Positions 42,941 through 51,079 of a stretch of 64,000 bases of DNA are shown piece after piece. The notes under the pieces were generated by a model. That model was not told the origin of the DNA and did not search any database. It was given only the letters and a program-made list of their open reading frames with translations. A program made the position numbers and the translations under genes. Within the stretch, counting starts at the first letter, position 1. The number at the start of each line of letters is the position of its first letter. This stretch comes from an uncultured Lachnospiraceae bacterium (GTDB lineage: Bacteria; Bacillota; Clostridia; Lachnospirales; Lachnospiraceae), in contig CAJUQJ010000008.1 in assembly GCA_910588215.1 (NCBI GenBank), positions 81,593 through 145,592 on the forward strand. The letters are read 5' to 3'.

Positions 42941-43612
42941 TTATTGATGTATCTCCCGCAGACAGAGAAGAGCAAAAATCGCTGTCACTACAATACAGCT
43001 GCCCACTGCCGCCACGCTTCCTGCTCCGAAAACGAGCCCCGCCGCCTCCACGATGCTCATAACACCAAATACAGTAAAAATGCCAAAAGATATTTTATTC
43101 AGAATACCCGTAGGCACTTTACTTTTTAATACAACGCCAACGATCAGCCCGATCAGATCCGCTAAGATCAGTCCAAGCGTACATCCCAGAAATACAAAGA
43201 ACGCATTCGCCATACTGCGATCCGTATAATTGGCCGCCAGCGTAATACCGGACAACTGCGTCTTGTCTCCCAGTTCGCCGACAAAAAAGGAACAGAAAAT
43301 AGCAATGACCGGTCCCAGGTCATGCTTCATTTCTTTCTCTTTCTCCTCTTCCTCATCATTCTTAAGAGCCCCGTATGCAAACCAGAAAAAAGCAAACCCG
43401 GCCAGCGTCTTGATGATCCTCATATCCAGATAACTGCCCAGTGCCGCGCCCATCCCCACTGCCAAAAGGTTCAATACTGCAGTCGCAAGCCATGTACCGA
43501 TGAGAATATGTCTGACCTTATATTTACCTGCCATCGCCACCAACAGAAGCTGTGTCTTGTCTCCCATTTCCGCGATAAAGATCGTTGCAAGCACTGTCAA
43601 AAAAATAACCAT
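42941..43612 (-). CDS. GDT1/TMEM165 (UPF0016) family manganese exporter
   Basis: A 223-residue membrane protein with six predicted helices and both copies of the family signature, EMGDKTQLL (near 13-21) and ELGDKTQLS (near 110-118). The repeats form a cation site. Bacterial and eukaryotic relatives (MneA, Gdt1, TMEM165) move Mn2+ or Ca2+. The yybP-ykoY-type riboswitch and terminator upstream support Mn2+ export. The ATG at 43612 follows AAGGAAGGG. An upstream in-frame extension to 43699 lies in the leader. Confidence 0.88.
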   Translation of the reverse strand: MVIFLTVLATIFIAEMGDKTQLLLVAMAGKYKVRHILIGTWLATAVLNLLAVGMGAALGSYLDMRIIKTLAGFAFFWFAYGALKNDEEEEKEKEMKHDLGPVIAIFCSFFVGELGDKTQLSGITLAANYTDRSMANAFFVFLGCTLGLILADLIGLIVGVVLKSKVPTGILNKISFGIFTVFGVMSIVEAAGLVFGAGSVAAVGSCIVVTAIFALLCLREIHQ

Positions 43613-43895
43613 ACCGTTACCCTTCCTTTCTCTGCATGTAATATATTTTCCGCTTTGGTTCTGCCCACTTAGAGGGCACAGCAACAAGGTTTTTCCCATG
43701 AAATAACAAAAAGGACAGACACCATACGGTATCTATCCCTGAACGCTCTCATCAGACACACGCATGGTATCATTCCGCCATACATGAGTCTCATCAATTA
43801 AGATATACCAGACGACAATGTCCTGTCATCAGTATGTTGGCATATCGCACCCGCTATATAAGAACAGGCGCCGATTACTCCCTCATTTAATGTAT
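43613..43895 (-). promoter_or_regulatory. Probable yybP-ykoY manganese riboswitch leader
   Basis: The transcript from the promoter at 43924-43896 begins with ATTAAATGAGGGAGTAAT, matching the conserved GGGGAGUA loop of yybP-ykoY RNAs. A further helical region follows, including a GATGACA/TGTCGTC hairpin, then GATGAGAGCG and a terminator (43738-43708). The coding start is about 95 bases further on. The motif, the terminator and the downstream Mn exporter family together make a Mn2+-activated riboswitch likely; the fold was not computed. Confidence 0.75.
43708..43738 (-). terminator. Riboswitch expression-platform terminator
   Basis: On the minus strand GGATAGATACC (43738-43728) pairs with GGTGTCTGTCC (43723-43713), with two G-U pairs and a 4-base loop, followed by TTTTT. 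It lies inside the leader, before the coding region. Confidence 0.75.
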
Positions 43896-43924
43896 ATTAT
43901 ATACAGCATCTACAGTTTCGTCAA
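43896..43924 (-). promoter_or_regulatory. Promoter of the riboswitch-exporter transcript
   Basis: Minus-strand TTGACG (43924-43919), 17-base spacer, TATAAT (43901-43896). Strong sigma-A promoter about 285 bases before the exporter gene, about 40 bases past the comEC stop. Confidence 0.75.
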
Positions 43925-43965
43925 TTCTTATTCCTGATTTTTCCATAAATCACATAACATTATGC

Positions 43966-46302
43966 CTATTTTAAAAAGGTATCTATCCACGCCTTCTTTC
44001 CTTTCACATGCAGCGTCACGGCACCGCTCTCCCTTGTCTGATAGATGGTGCATCCTTGCTCTTTCAGCCTGTCGAGCAATTCTTCATGAGGATGCCCGTA
44101 TCTGTTGTTTCTGCCGCAGGAGAGGAAGACGATCCTCGGCGCCAGCTCCCGCAAGAAGTTCTCGCCTGTAGAATATCTGGATCCGTGATGGGCTGCTTTG
44201 AGTAGCGTGATATCCTTAAGCTGCAGATTCCTCAGCTCTTTGTCAGATAGGCAAATACCCTGCACCGGAGCATTTATTTGTTTGATCAACTCCTCCACCC
44301 GCCTCTCTCCCGTGCCTTCCAGATCGCCTGTGAAAAGTGCCGTGAAACTGCCATAAGCCAGATGCAGAACCGTGGAATAGGCATTGGCCTCGCTCATCTC
44401 CCATCCTTTCTCAGGATGCAGGCAGGTTAACATAACATTTCCGCATTGCAGACGATCGCCATATCCGATATACCGTATCTGTGTCCCGGCTTTAGCCGCC
44501 TTGCTTTCCAGTTCCCGGTATCCTTCATTGCGCCCTGTCTCCCCCACATCCGGCAGATACAGCATTCTGATCATGATACCGCTACCCTGTGACGCTTCTT
44601 CCATCATAGCACTGATACCGTTTATGTGATCACTATCCGGATGCGTGATCACAACGGCGTCCAGACACGACACACCTCTATATTTCAGAAAGGGGATCAC
44701 CTGGTATCCCGCCACATCATTTTTATCCGAGCTGCCGCCATCGATCAACATATGGAAAACATCGTTTTCGGACAGATAGATACAGTCACCCTGTCCTACA
44801 TCCACCATTGTGATCTGCAGTCCCTGGGGCAGACTGACTCGGAACACAAACATCGCACACAAGATCCCCTGCCAGAAAAGTAATTTGGGTAGCCGATCGT
44901 TACCGATCGCTATGAGCAGCAAGATCCCGAAGAAAAGCAAGACCTGCCATAGTGCAGGATGCCCCGTGACCCAGCTATGGCCCGGCAGACGCTGACACAG
45001 TAGACAGCACTTTTCATAAAACTCCAGAAAAAGATGGGCCGGATATGCCGCAGCCGCTCCCAGCGGCAAGAAACAAGCCGCCAGTCCCAGACTCATCAGT
45101 CCGCACAGCAGTACCAGCGTCATACAGGGGATCACCACCAGGTTTAAGAGCACGGAATAGGGTGGAAACTCATAATAGTAGCATAAGTATACCGGCAGCG
45201 TAGATAACGATATGGCGGCCCCCGACAACAATGCTTTCTCGGCCCCGCTCTGTCCAAACAGATTCTGCTGCACTGCCGGAAGCAGCAGGCCGATGCCGCA
45301 GACGGCTCCGAACGAGAACAGGAATCCGCTGTGCTTCAGATACAGCGGCCACTGCAGCAGGATGATCAATGCCGAGACAGTCACCGCAGTCAGCAGGTCA
45401 TAAGTCCTGCCAAGCACTCCTGCCGCCAGACGCATGGCAAACATCACATAAGCCCGCAACATGGAGATTCCCATCCCGGTCATCGTTCCATAGCAGTACA
45501 TCAATCCACTGCAAAGTATTATGTTAACTATATAAGGCAATCTGATACGGCACAAAAGCCGGTGACAGCCCATACCGATCACCGACAGATGCAGGCCGCT
45601 GACTGTCAGTATGTGAATGATCCCATTGGCCTGGTACAGCTTCTTGATCTTCGCATCCAGCATCCCCTTTTCTCCCAGAAGCATGGCTTTCATTACCGAA
45701 GCGTCTTCTGCCTCATAACATGCATCCAGTAACAAAGAAAGATATTCCCTGACTTGGTACAGCTTCTCCCGAAAAGCATCATGGACACTGCTCTTACTCA
45801 GAAGACTGCCATCCAAAATCTTACCTTGCTGTCCAAGAATCTGGTAGTAGTCTGCCGCATCAAATTCCCCCGGATTCGTGGCATGTGCAAAAGCGCGAAA
45901 GCTTCCCCGCACCATGACCAGACTACCGGTCTCAGGCAATACACCCTCTCCCATATAGCATAAGATTCCTTCTATCCTTTCTGTATTTTCTTTTCTTAAA
46001 TTGTCCTTATTCTCTTTCCAAAACCTATGTAAATCTTTTTTTGAAATTTTCTCAGAGTCTGATAAGAATCGCTCCAGATTTGCAATTTGACTTTGTTTCA
46101 GAATCACTGCATCAGATAAATGTATGACCGGCGTCTCCGTATCCCGGGACGATCGGTATTCCTTCCATTCCACATAGCCGGCGGAGACAATCTGCTCCCT
46201 GTCCATATAGTCATAGACTGTCGTCTTGTCCGGCCTGCAGAAGATCACGATCCAGACTGCTGCCGCATACGCCAGCCCAAACAGACATAGTGGTCTTCTC
46301 AA
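43966..46302 (-). CDS. comEC: ComEC/Rec2, DNA uptake channel protein
   Basis: A 778-residue polytopic protein. It has an N-terminal OB-like domain after two membrane helices, a central competence domain with about eight helices (LTVSGLHLSVIGMG, LRAYVMFAMRLAAGVLGRTYD), and a C-terminal metallo-beta-lactamase-like domain (about 500-778) with VDVGQGDCI, DGGSS, THPDSDHINGI and FTGDLE. ComEC passes single-stranded DNA through the membrane; the MBL domain may degrade the other strand. Start is a TTG at 46302 with AAGGAGG seven bases before. It is the last gene of the comEA-TCS-GerMN-comEC block. Confidence 0.93.
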   Translation of the reverse strand: MRRPLCLFGLAYAAAVWIVIFCRPDKTTVYDYMDREQIVSAGYVEWKEYRSSRDTETPVIHLSDAVILKQSQIANLERFLSDSEKISKKDLHRFWKENKDNLRKENTERIEGILCYMGEGVLPETGSLVMVRGSFRAFAHATNPGEFDAADYYQILGQQGKILDGSLLSKSSVHDAFREKLYQVREYLSLLLDACYEAEDASVMKAMLLGEKGMLDAKIKKLYQANGIIHILTVSGLHLSVIGMGCHRLLCRIRLPYIVNIILCSGLMYCYGTMTGMGISMLRAYVMFAMRLAAGVLGRTYDLLTAVTVSALIILLQWPLYLKHSGFLFSFGAVCGIGLLLPAVQQNLFGQSGAEKALLSGAAISLSTLPVYLCYYYEFPPYSVLLNLVVIPCMTLVLLCGLMSLGLAACFLPLGAAAAYPAHLFLEFYEKCCLLCQRLPGHSWVTGHPALWQVLLFFGILLLIAIGNDRLPKLLFWQGILCAMFVFRVSLPQGLQITMVDVGQGDCIYLSENDVFHMLIDGGSSDKNDVAGYQVIPFLKYRGVSCLDAVVITHPDSDHINGISAMMEEASQGSGIMIRMLYLPDVGETGRNEGYRELESKAAKAGTQIRYIGYGDRLQCGNVMLTCLHPEKGWEMSEANAYSTVLHLAYGSFTALFTGDLEGTGERRVEELIKQINAPVQGICLSDKELRNLQLKDITLLKAAHHGSRYSTGENFLRELAPRIVFLSCGRNNRYGHPHEELLDRLKEQGCTIYQTRESGAVTLHVKGKKAWIDTFLK

Positions 46303-46416
46303 TACGATTCCTCCTTATTTAATTAGCGCCGAAAGTCTCTTCGCGCCTGCACCTTTCATACTCACTTATAGAATGCCAGACATCGGGCAATGTAGATCTC
46401 GAATCCGCCTCCGTCT

Positions 46417-47370
46417 TTATGACGAAGTCTGCCCGCTGTCCGGCGTTACCAGCAAATCCAGATTCCGTTCAAACAGATCGCTCAGATTAAATTTCTCGCG
46501 AAAGGTAATGTTTGTCTCTCCGTCGACGGATATCTGTACTTTATTGATATTTGACAGTTCCACCAGGGAATTGGTGATGGAGTATATCGTCACCTCCGCA
46601 CTCACAGTGTAAGGCTGGCTCAAAAAATCACTTCCAAAGTTAACATAACATATCCCATCCTTAACCGATACGCTGACCACCTTTGTAGAAGAATTGACCG
46701 TAGGATATGCGCCCTGTGCCATCGGTCCCTTTACAAGCTGCTCTACGACCAGCTTCTCCAGAGAAATATTACTGTTATACACCACATTCCTGCGGTTCTC
46801 CTCCACCAGTCCTGTTCCGTCCTCATTTGCATAGTACAACCTGAGGTTTACTTTCTCATAGGCATTGATCTCATCGCCTGTATTCTCGATAAACGTGTCC
46901 GCAGACATTGTTCCGATCGCCATGCCGCTGCTGTCCGACAGCATCTCCCCCTGTACCGTAAACGAAACATAGCTGATCTCCGGAATCTGCGTCACCGTCC
47001 TGACAATGGCTGCTCTGGTCAATATTTCTTTCATCTTGTCCATCGTCTTGTACTGCTCGTCAAAATTCAATATAAGCTGTCCGTTATCCAACGTATACCC
47101 CAGCAGATTAAAATCATTGGCAAGCGGAGCCTCATACTCCAGTTTATCCGGAATCTGCCCAAGCTGCTTTAACATTTCCTGCAGCAACTTTTCCGTATCG
47201 GTCGTCATGCTGTCATATTCCCTGGTAATAGTATTCGTCTCATCATTATTAACATAATATATTCTATAAATTTGTCCGCCATCCTGCTGCACTTCCTGTC
47301 CGCACGCCACACATAGCAGAATGAGCATGCAGATAGCGGTCACTACTGCCTTTTTCCTATTCAGATTCAT
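46417..47370 (-). CDS. Lipoprotein with two GerMN domains
   Basis: A 317-residue lipoprotein. The signal peptide has a lipobox ending at C23 (LLCVAC). Two GerMN domains follow (about 55-165 and 195-305), with the repeated LDNGQLILNFD...QYK and KDGICYVNFGSDFL patterns. GerM in spore formers is needed for forespore engulfment or germination; in Actinobacteria the GerMN lipoprotein LpqB works with the MtrAB two-component system. Here it follows a response regulator and histidine kinase, so a sensory or envelope role with the kinase is plausible. Confidence 0.85.
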   Translation of the reverse strand: MNLNRKKAVVTAICMLILLCVACGQEVQQDGGQIYRIYYVNNDETNTITREYDSMTTDTEKLLQEMLKQLGQIPDKLEYEAPLANDFNLLGYTLDNGQLILNFDEQYKTMDKMKEILTRAAIVRTVTQIPEISYVSFTVQGEMLSDSSGMAIGTMSADTFIENTGDEINAYEKVNLRLYYANEDGTGLVEENRRNVVYNSNISLEKLVVEQLVKGPMAQGAYPTVNSSTKVVSVSVKDGICYVNFGSDFLSQPYTVSAEVTIYSITNSLVELSNINKVQISVDGETNITFREKFNLSDLFERNLDLLVTPDSGQTSS

Positions 47371-47416
47371 CTATAACCCTTTTCTTCTCATACTCTGCCT
47401 GCTGCACACTCCACCG

Positions 47417-48889
47417 TCATACAGGAATATATTTCAACGGAATCCTTATCGTAAAGGTAGTCCCCTCGCCTTCAATACTCTCCGCCTTGATGGTTCCCCT
47501 GTGCATCAGGATCGCGCTGCGAGTGATCGCAAGGCCAAGTCCTGTACCACCGATCTCTCTGGAACGCGATTTATCAACTCGGTAAAAACGTTCGTAGATA
47601 TGTTCCAGACTGTCTCTGGGGATACCTACACCCGAATCTGCCACCTCCACCGTAAAATACTGATGATCTGCATCCAGTCTCACTCTTACCCAGCCATGCT
47701 CTTTGTTGTATTTGACCGCATTTTCCACAAGATTAGAGATGACCAATGTTAACTTCACCTCGTCCACAGCTGCCGTAACGGGACGAACACTCTCATACAC
47801 CACTTCCACATCCCGTTTCTGTGCGATCGGCCGCAGCCTGCGCATTATCAATTCCACAAGCGCATCAATATCTACCTCTGAAATATTCAGATCCGCCGCT
47901 GTCCGATCCATTTTCACGAGGGAAAGAAGCTCTGTAATGATCTTATCCTCGCGGTCGATCTCCGCCGCGATATCCGTCATAAACTCCTGATAAAGTTCTA
48001 TCGGCGCATCCTTCTGACTGATCAGTGAGTCTGCCAACACCTTCATGGAGGTGATCGGCGTCCTCAGCTCATGCGATACATTTGATACAAACTCCTGTCT
48101 GGAAGTGTCCAGCATCTTCATCCTTCCGAGCACCTGGTTAAAGGCTTCTCCTATGTGTTCAGTCTCCAGACAGTCTGTTACGGAAATTGGATCATCCGTG
48201 TAACCTTCCTGTACCTGGTTAAGCGCCTCTGTAATCTTCTCAAAAGGCTTAAACAACCCCTTGGCCGCCAGGATCGATATCATGATAATGACCAGGATGA
48301 CAATAACTTCTACGAGCAACGCTTTACGACTGAGTATCTCCAGGGTTGCTCCGATCGTGTCCGTGGAAGCGCTCACCAGCATCACACCCCTTACGATCTC
48401 TTTCTTTGCCTCAGTGTCCGCTTTACCGCCCTCCAAAGTGACCGTCTCCGTGATCGGTATCGTCATCTCCACATAACCGTTGTTCTTATCATACCGGCTG
48501 GTGTTCTCTCCCTTGATGCAGCGCACCACTTCCTCTGAAATGATCGTCTTATTCTCGCTTATGCCATAGGTGTCCTTGACCACCCGCAGGTCATTGTTGA
48601 TCACAAGCACGCGCCCGTCATAGAGTCCGGACAGCTGGTCCAATTCTGCATTGATCACCTCGGAAGAAGTGTCCTGCAGATAATGATACGTTATCAGGTG
48701 ATTGGCCAGAATCCGAAGCTGCGTGGAAATATCAGATATTTTCACATTGACGGCACGCTGCTCATAATTCTGCAAGATCGCATACCGCATACTGATACAG
48801 GGTAACAGCCCTACGATAAGCAGGATCAGAAAGATTCTTGATTTCAGACTTCTTAGAATTTTAATATTACGCAGTTTATCCTTAAGCAA
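47417..48889 (-). CDS. Sensor histidine kinase (WalK/MtrB-like)
   Basis: A 490-residue membrane kinase. It has transmembrane helix 1 (about 19-35), an extracytoplasmic sensor (about 36-185), helix 2 (about 190-210), HAMP (about 211-263), HisKA with H273 in SNVSHELRTPITS, and HATPase_c with N, G1 and G2 boxes (NLVENAVKYN, DSGVGIP, GTGLGLAI). It phosphorylates the regulator encoded just upstream. The start is a TTG at 48889 overlapping the regulator stop by eight bases, needed to include the first membrane helix. Signal unknown. Confidence 0.88.
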   Translation of the reverse strand: MLKDKLRNIKILRSLKSRIFLILLIVGLLPCISMRYAILQNYEQRAVNVKISDISTQLRILANHLITYHYLQDTSSEVINAELDQLSGLYDGRVLVINNDLRVVKDTYGISENKTIISEEVVRCIKGENTSRYDKNNGYVEMTIPITETVTLEGGKADTEAKKEIVRGVMLVSASTDTIGATLEILSRKALLVEVIVILVIIMISILAAKGLFKPFEKITEALNQVQEGYTDDPISVTDCLETEHIGEAFNQVLGRMKMLDTSRQEFVSNVSHELRTPITSMKVLADSLISQKDAPIELYQEFMTDIAAEIDREDKIITELLSLVKMDRTAADLNISEVDIDALVELIMRRLRPIAQKRDVEVVYESVRPVTAAVDEVKLTLVISNLVENAVKYNKEHGWVRVRLDADHQYFTVEVADSGVGIPRDSLEHIYERFYRVDKSRSREIGGTGLGLAITRSAILMHRGTIKAESIEGEGTTFTIRIPLKYIPV

Positions 48890-49568
48890 AATAGTATCCT
48901 ACACCCCATTTAGTACGCACATAAACCGGATCTCCGGGGACATTCTCGATCTTCTCCCGCAGTCTTCTGATATGTACATCTACAGTCCTGACATCCCCCG
49001 GATAGTCATTCCCCCACACGAGTTTCAACAGGTTCTCCCTGCTGTATACCTTACCCTGGTTTTTCATCAGCAGTTCAAGTACCTCAAACTCTTTGGCTGT
49101 CAGATTGATCTCCTTACCGTCAATATAAACTCTTCTGCTGTCACAGACGAGACGCATGCCGCCCTTCTCCACGACCTTCGCCGTATCCTTCGCTTCATTG
49201 CCACGGGCCGTCCTGCGCATGATCGCTTTGATCCTGGCCTTAACCTCCAGAATATTAAATGGTTTGGTGATATAATCGTCGGCACCGTAATCGAGACCGA
49301 GGATCTTATCCATATCTTCGCCCTTAGCAGTTAACATAACTATAGGAACATTGGAAAACTCACGAATTTGCTGACAGACTTCAAACCCTGTCATCTTCGG
49401 CAGCATCACGTCAAGCAACACCATATCATATGTATTGTTCCGTGCCAGTTCCAGCGCTTCCTCACCGTCATAAGCACAATCCACTTCCATACCGTCCTGT
49501 TCCAGACTGAAACGGATTCCTTTCACGATCAATTTCTCATCATCAACCACTAAAACCTTCTGTCCCAT
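48882..49568 (-). CDS. OmpR/PhoB family response regulator (MtrA/WalR-like)
   Basis: A 228-residue regulator with receiver acidic pair D9-D10, phosphoacceptor D53 (LLDVMLPKMTG), K in TKPFN and a C-terminal winged helix (about 130-226; NLLKLVWGNDYPGDVRTVDVH). It acts as a transcription factor phosphorylated by the downstream kinase. Its ATG lies 14 bases after comEA, so it may be cotranscribed with competence genes. MtrA, WalR or ResD are all possible relatives; I cannot choose. Confidence 0.9.
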   Translation of the reverse strand: MGQKVLVVDDEKLIVKGIRFSLEQDGMEVDCAYDGEEALELARNNTYDMVLLDVMLPKMTGFEVCQQIREFSNVPIVMLTAKGEDMDKILGLDYGADDYITKPFNILEVKARIKAIMRRTARGNEAKDTAKVVEKGGMRLVCDSRRVYIDGKEINLTAKEFEVLELLMKNQGKVYSRENLLKLVWGNDYPGDVRTVDVHIRRLREKIENVPGDPVYVRTKWGVGYYFA

Positions 49569-49582
49569 TTCTTTCCACGCCT

Positions 49583-50437
49583 TTACTCTACTTTGATATT
49601 GTCTTTTATTCTTGTGTAGGTCCCTTCCTTGATCCCGCTCACCTTCATGATATCTTCTATAGTCGAAAAACCACCGGCCTGCTGCCTGTAAGCAACGATC
49701 GCAGCGGCTCTCGTCGCACCTATTCCCGGAATCTCACATAACTGTTCTTCCGAAGCCGTATTGATATTGATCTTCCCGTCCATAGAAGACACTTCAGCAT
49801 CCGTGCCTTTGTTCTCACCGCCGGCTACGCCGTAACCGGCCATACTGCTTACTTCTGTCTGCCCGGCAATCCCGATCTGCTCCCCGCCGCCTGCAACGCC
49901 TTCTCTGAGGCTCTCTACCTGTTCCTTCGTGGGAATGACCAGCTTGGCGCCGTCTGAAAGCGGCTGTGCCTGGTTAACATAACCTTCGTCAGCTTCCTCT
50001 GTAAATCCGCCGGCCAGCTCCACTGCCTCAAATACCCTGCTGCCCGACGGCATCTCATAGACACCGGCATTTCGCACGGCACCACAGACATGCACACAGA
50101 TTGACAGAGCTTCCTCCGGTTCTGTCATACCAATCTCTCCGGCTGTCGTTCGTTCTCGGTCTGTCTGCCCGTATGCCGACGATTCTTCTGTCTCCGGACC
50201 GCTCTTGCTCTCAGAGTCCGAAACGCCCCTTCCTGTCTCTGTCCCGCCCGGCATATCAACTGTATCCTCTGTCAGCCTGCCGGCCGCTTCAGCCGTATCG
50301 GCCTCCCTGACATCTCTGTCCGCATTTCCTGCATCCAAGATTATCTGCTCCCTGCGGGTGCATCCACACAGCACGCCTGCCGAAAGAACACAAGAAAAAA
50401 ATACCCCAAATATGACTCTCTTACTTTCTTCACACAT
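49583..50437 (-). CDS. comEA: ComEA-like DNA receptor lipoprotein (SLBB + helix-hairpin-helix)
   Basis: A 284-residue protein. A signal segment has a lipobox-like LCGC (C26), followed by a disordered acidic region (about 35-105), an SLBB domain (about 112-170, VHVCGAVRNAGVYEMPSGSRV) and a C-terminal double helix-hairpin-helix (about 225-284, ININTASEEQLCEIPGIGATRAAAI). ComEA binds double-stranded DNA for uptake by ComEC. The lipobox suggests lipid anchoring rather than the usual transmembrane helix. comEB-like dCMP deaminase is elsewhere (58055). Confidence 0.88.
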   Translation of the reverse strand: MCEESKRVIFGVFFSCVLSAGVLCGCTRREQIILDAGNADRDVREADTAEAAGRLTEDTVDMPGGTETGRGVSDSESKSGPETEESSAYGQTDRERTTAGEIGMTEPEEALSICVHVCGAVRNAGVYEMPSGSRVFEAVELAGGFTEEADEGYVNQAQPLSDGAKLVIPTKEQVESLREGVAGGGEQIGIAGQTEVSSMAGYGVAGGENKGTDAEVSSMDGKININTASEEQLCEIPGIGATRAAAIVAYRQQAGGFSTIEDIMKVSGIKEGTYTRIKDNIKVE

Positions 50438-50516
50438 AGTTTCCTTTCCGGACTCTGTAAGCCCGCAAAGAAGTTCCCGCTATGCACTGTATTTTCATTG
50501 TAAAGTAATTTATTGT

Positions 50517-50948
50517 TTATGTCCACTTAAAAATCACAATTCCGGCGATGGCTACTCCCATTCCGATCAGCTTACGCACCTCGAGGGGCTGCTTTTCTAC
50601 ACCAAACAAGCCAAACATCTCGATCAGATAGGCGACGATCAACTGTGATATCACAATGATCATAACGGATCTTGCAGGCCCTAGCAACTCCATTCCCTTG
50701 ATCACCGTATAGGTAATGACAGCGCCGATCGTACCCCCGAGAAGCATATACTTCGGTTCCACCTTCCATAAAGCGGCAAAAGACGATCTGTCCGTGACAA
50801 GCCACGCCGCCAGACAGACCAACAAAGCCGTAAACTGTACGAAAGCATTGGCGACCCAGATACCGGAAGTCTTCGTTACCTGTGTATTAAATACCCCCTG
50901 CACACTCATAAGGGCACCTGACAATAACGCGATCAGAAAACCAAACAT
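50517..50948 (-). CDS. DUF606/YdcZ-type DMT family membrane protein
   Basis: A 143-residue protein with five hydrophobic helices (LIALLSGALMSVQGVFNTQV, ANAFVQFTALLVCLAAWLV, LLGGTIGAVITYTVIKGM, MIIVISQLIVAYLIEMFGLF, LIGMGVAIAGIVIF). It matches the small half-size DUF606/DMT family, which usually works as dimers; substrate unknown. The ATG at 50948 follows GGAGG at five bases, part of the TTCGGAATGGAGG leader motif. The 161-codon frame upstream overlaps a terminator, so that longer start is not used. Confidence 0.8.
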   Translation of the reverse strand: MFGFLIALLSGALMSVQGVFNTQVTKTSGIWVANAFVQFTALLVCLAAWLVTDRSSFAALWKVEPKYMLLGGTIGAVITYTVIKGMELLGPARSVMIIVISQLIVAYLIEMFGLFGVEKQPLEVRKLIGMGVAIAGIVIFKWT

Positions 50949-50967
50949 ATTTCCCTCCATTCCGAAT
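50949..50967 (-). repeat. SD-bearing repeat, short copy upstream of the DMT gene
   Basis: Minus strand ATTCGGAATGGAGGGAAAT directly before the ATG; the same TTCGGAATGGAGG core and five-base spacing as the other copies. Confidence 0.5.
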
Positions 50968-50986
50968 TCCCACTTTTTCATTATAA

Positions 50987-51023
50987 CAATAAGACAAGGC
51001 ATTCTACATGCCTTGTCTTATTG
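50987..51023 (-). terminator. Terminator after the solute-binding protein gene
   Basis: Perfect 16-base stem CAATAAGACAAGGCAT (50987-51002) / ATGCCTTGTCTTATTG (51008-51023), 5-base loop. On the minus strand it ends in TTGTTATAAT, 57 bases past the gene stop. The palindrome may work in both directions. Confidence 0.75.
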
Positions 51024-51079
51024 TTTCCATTTCCTGTCTGAATATACCTGTCAGCTTCTATCCATCATGACCTATATCA

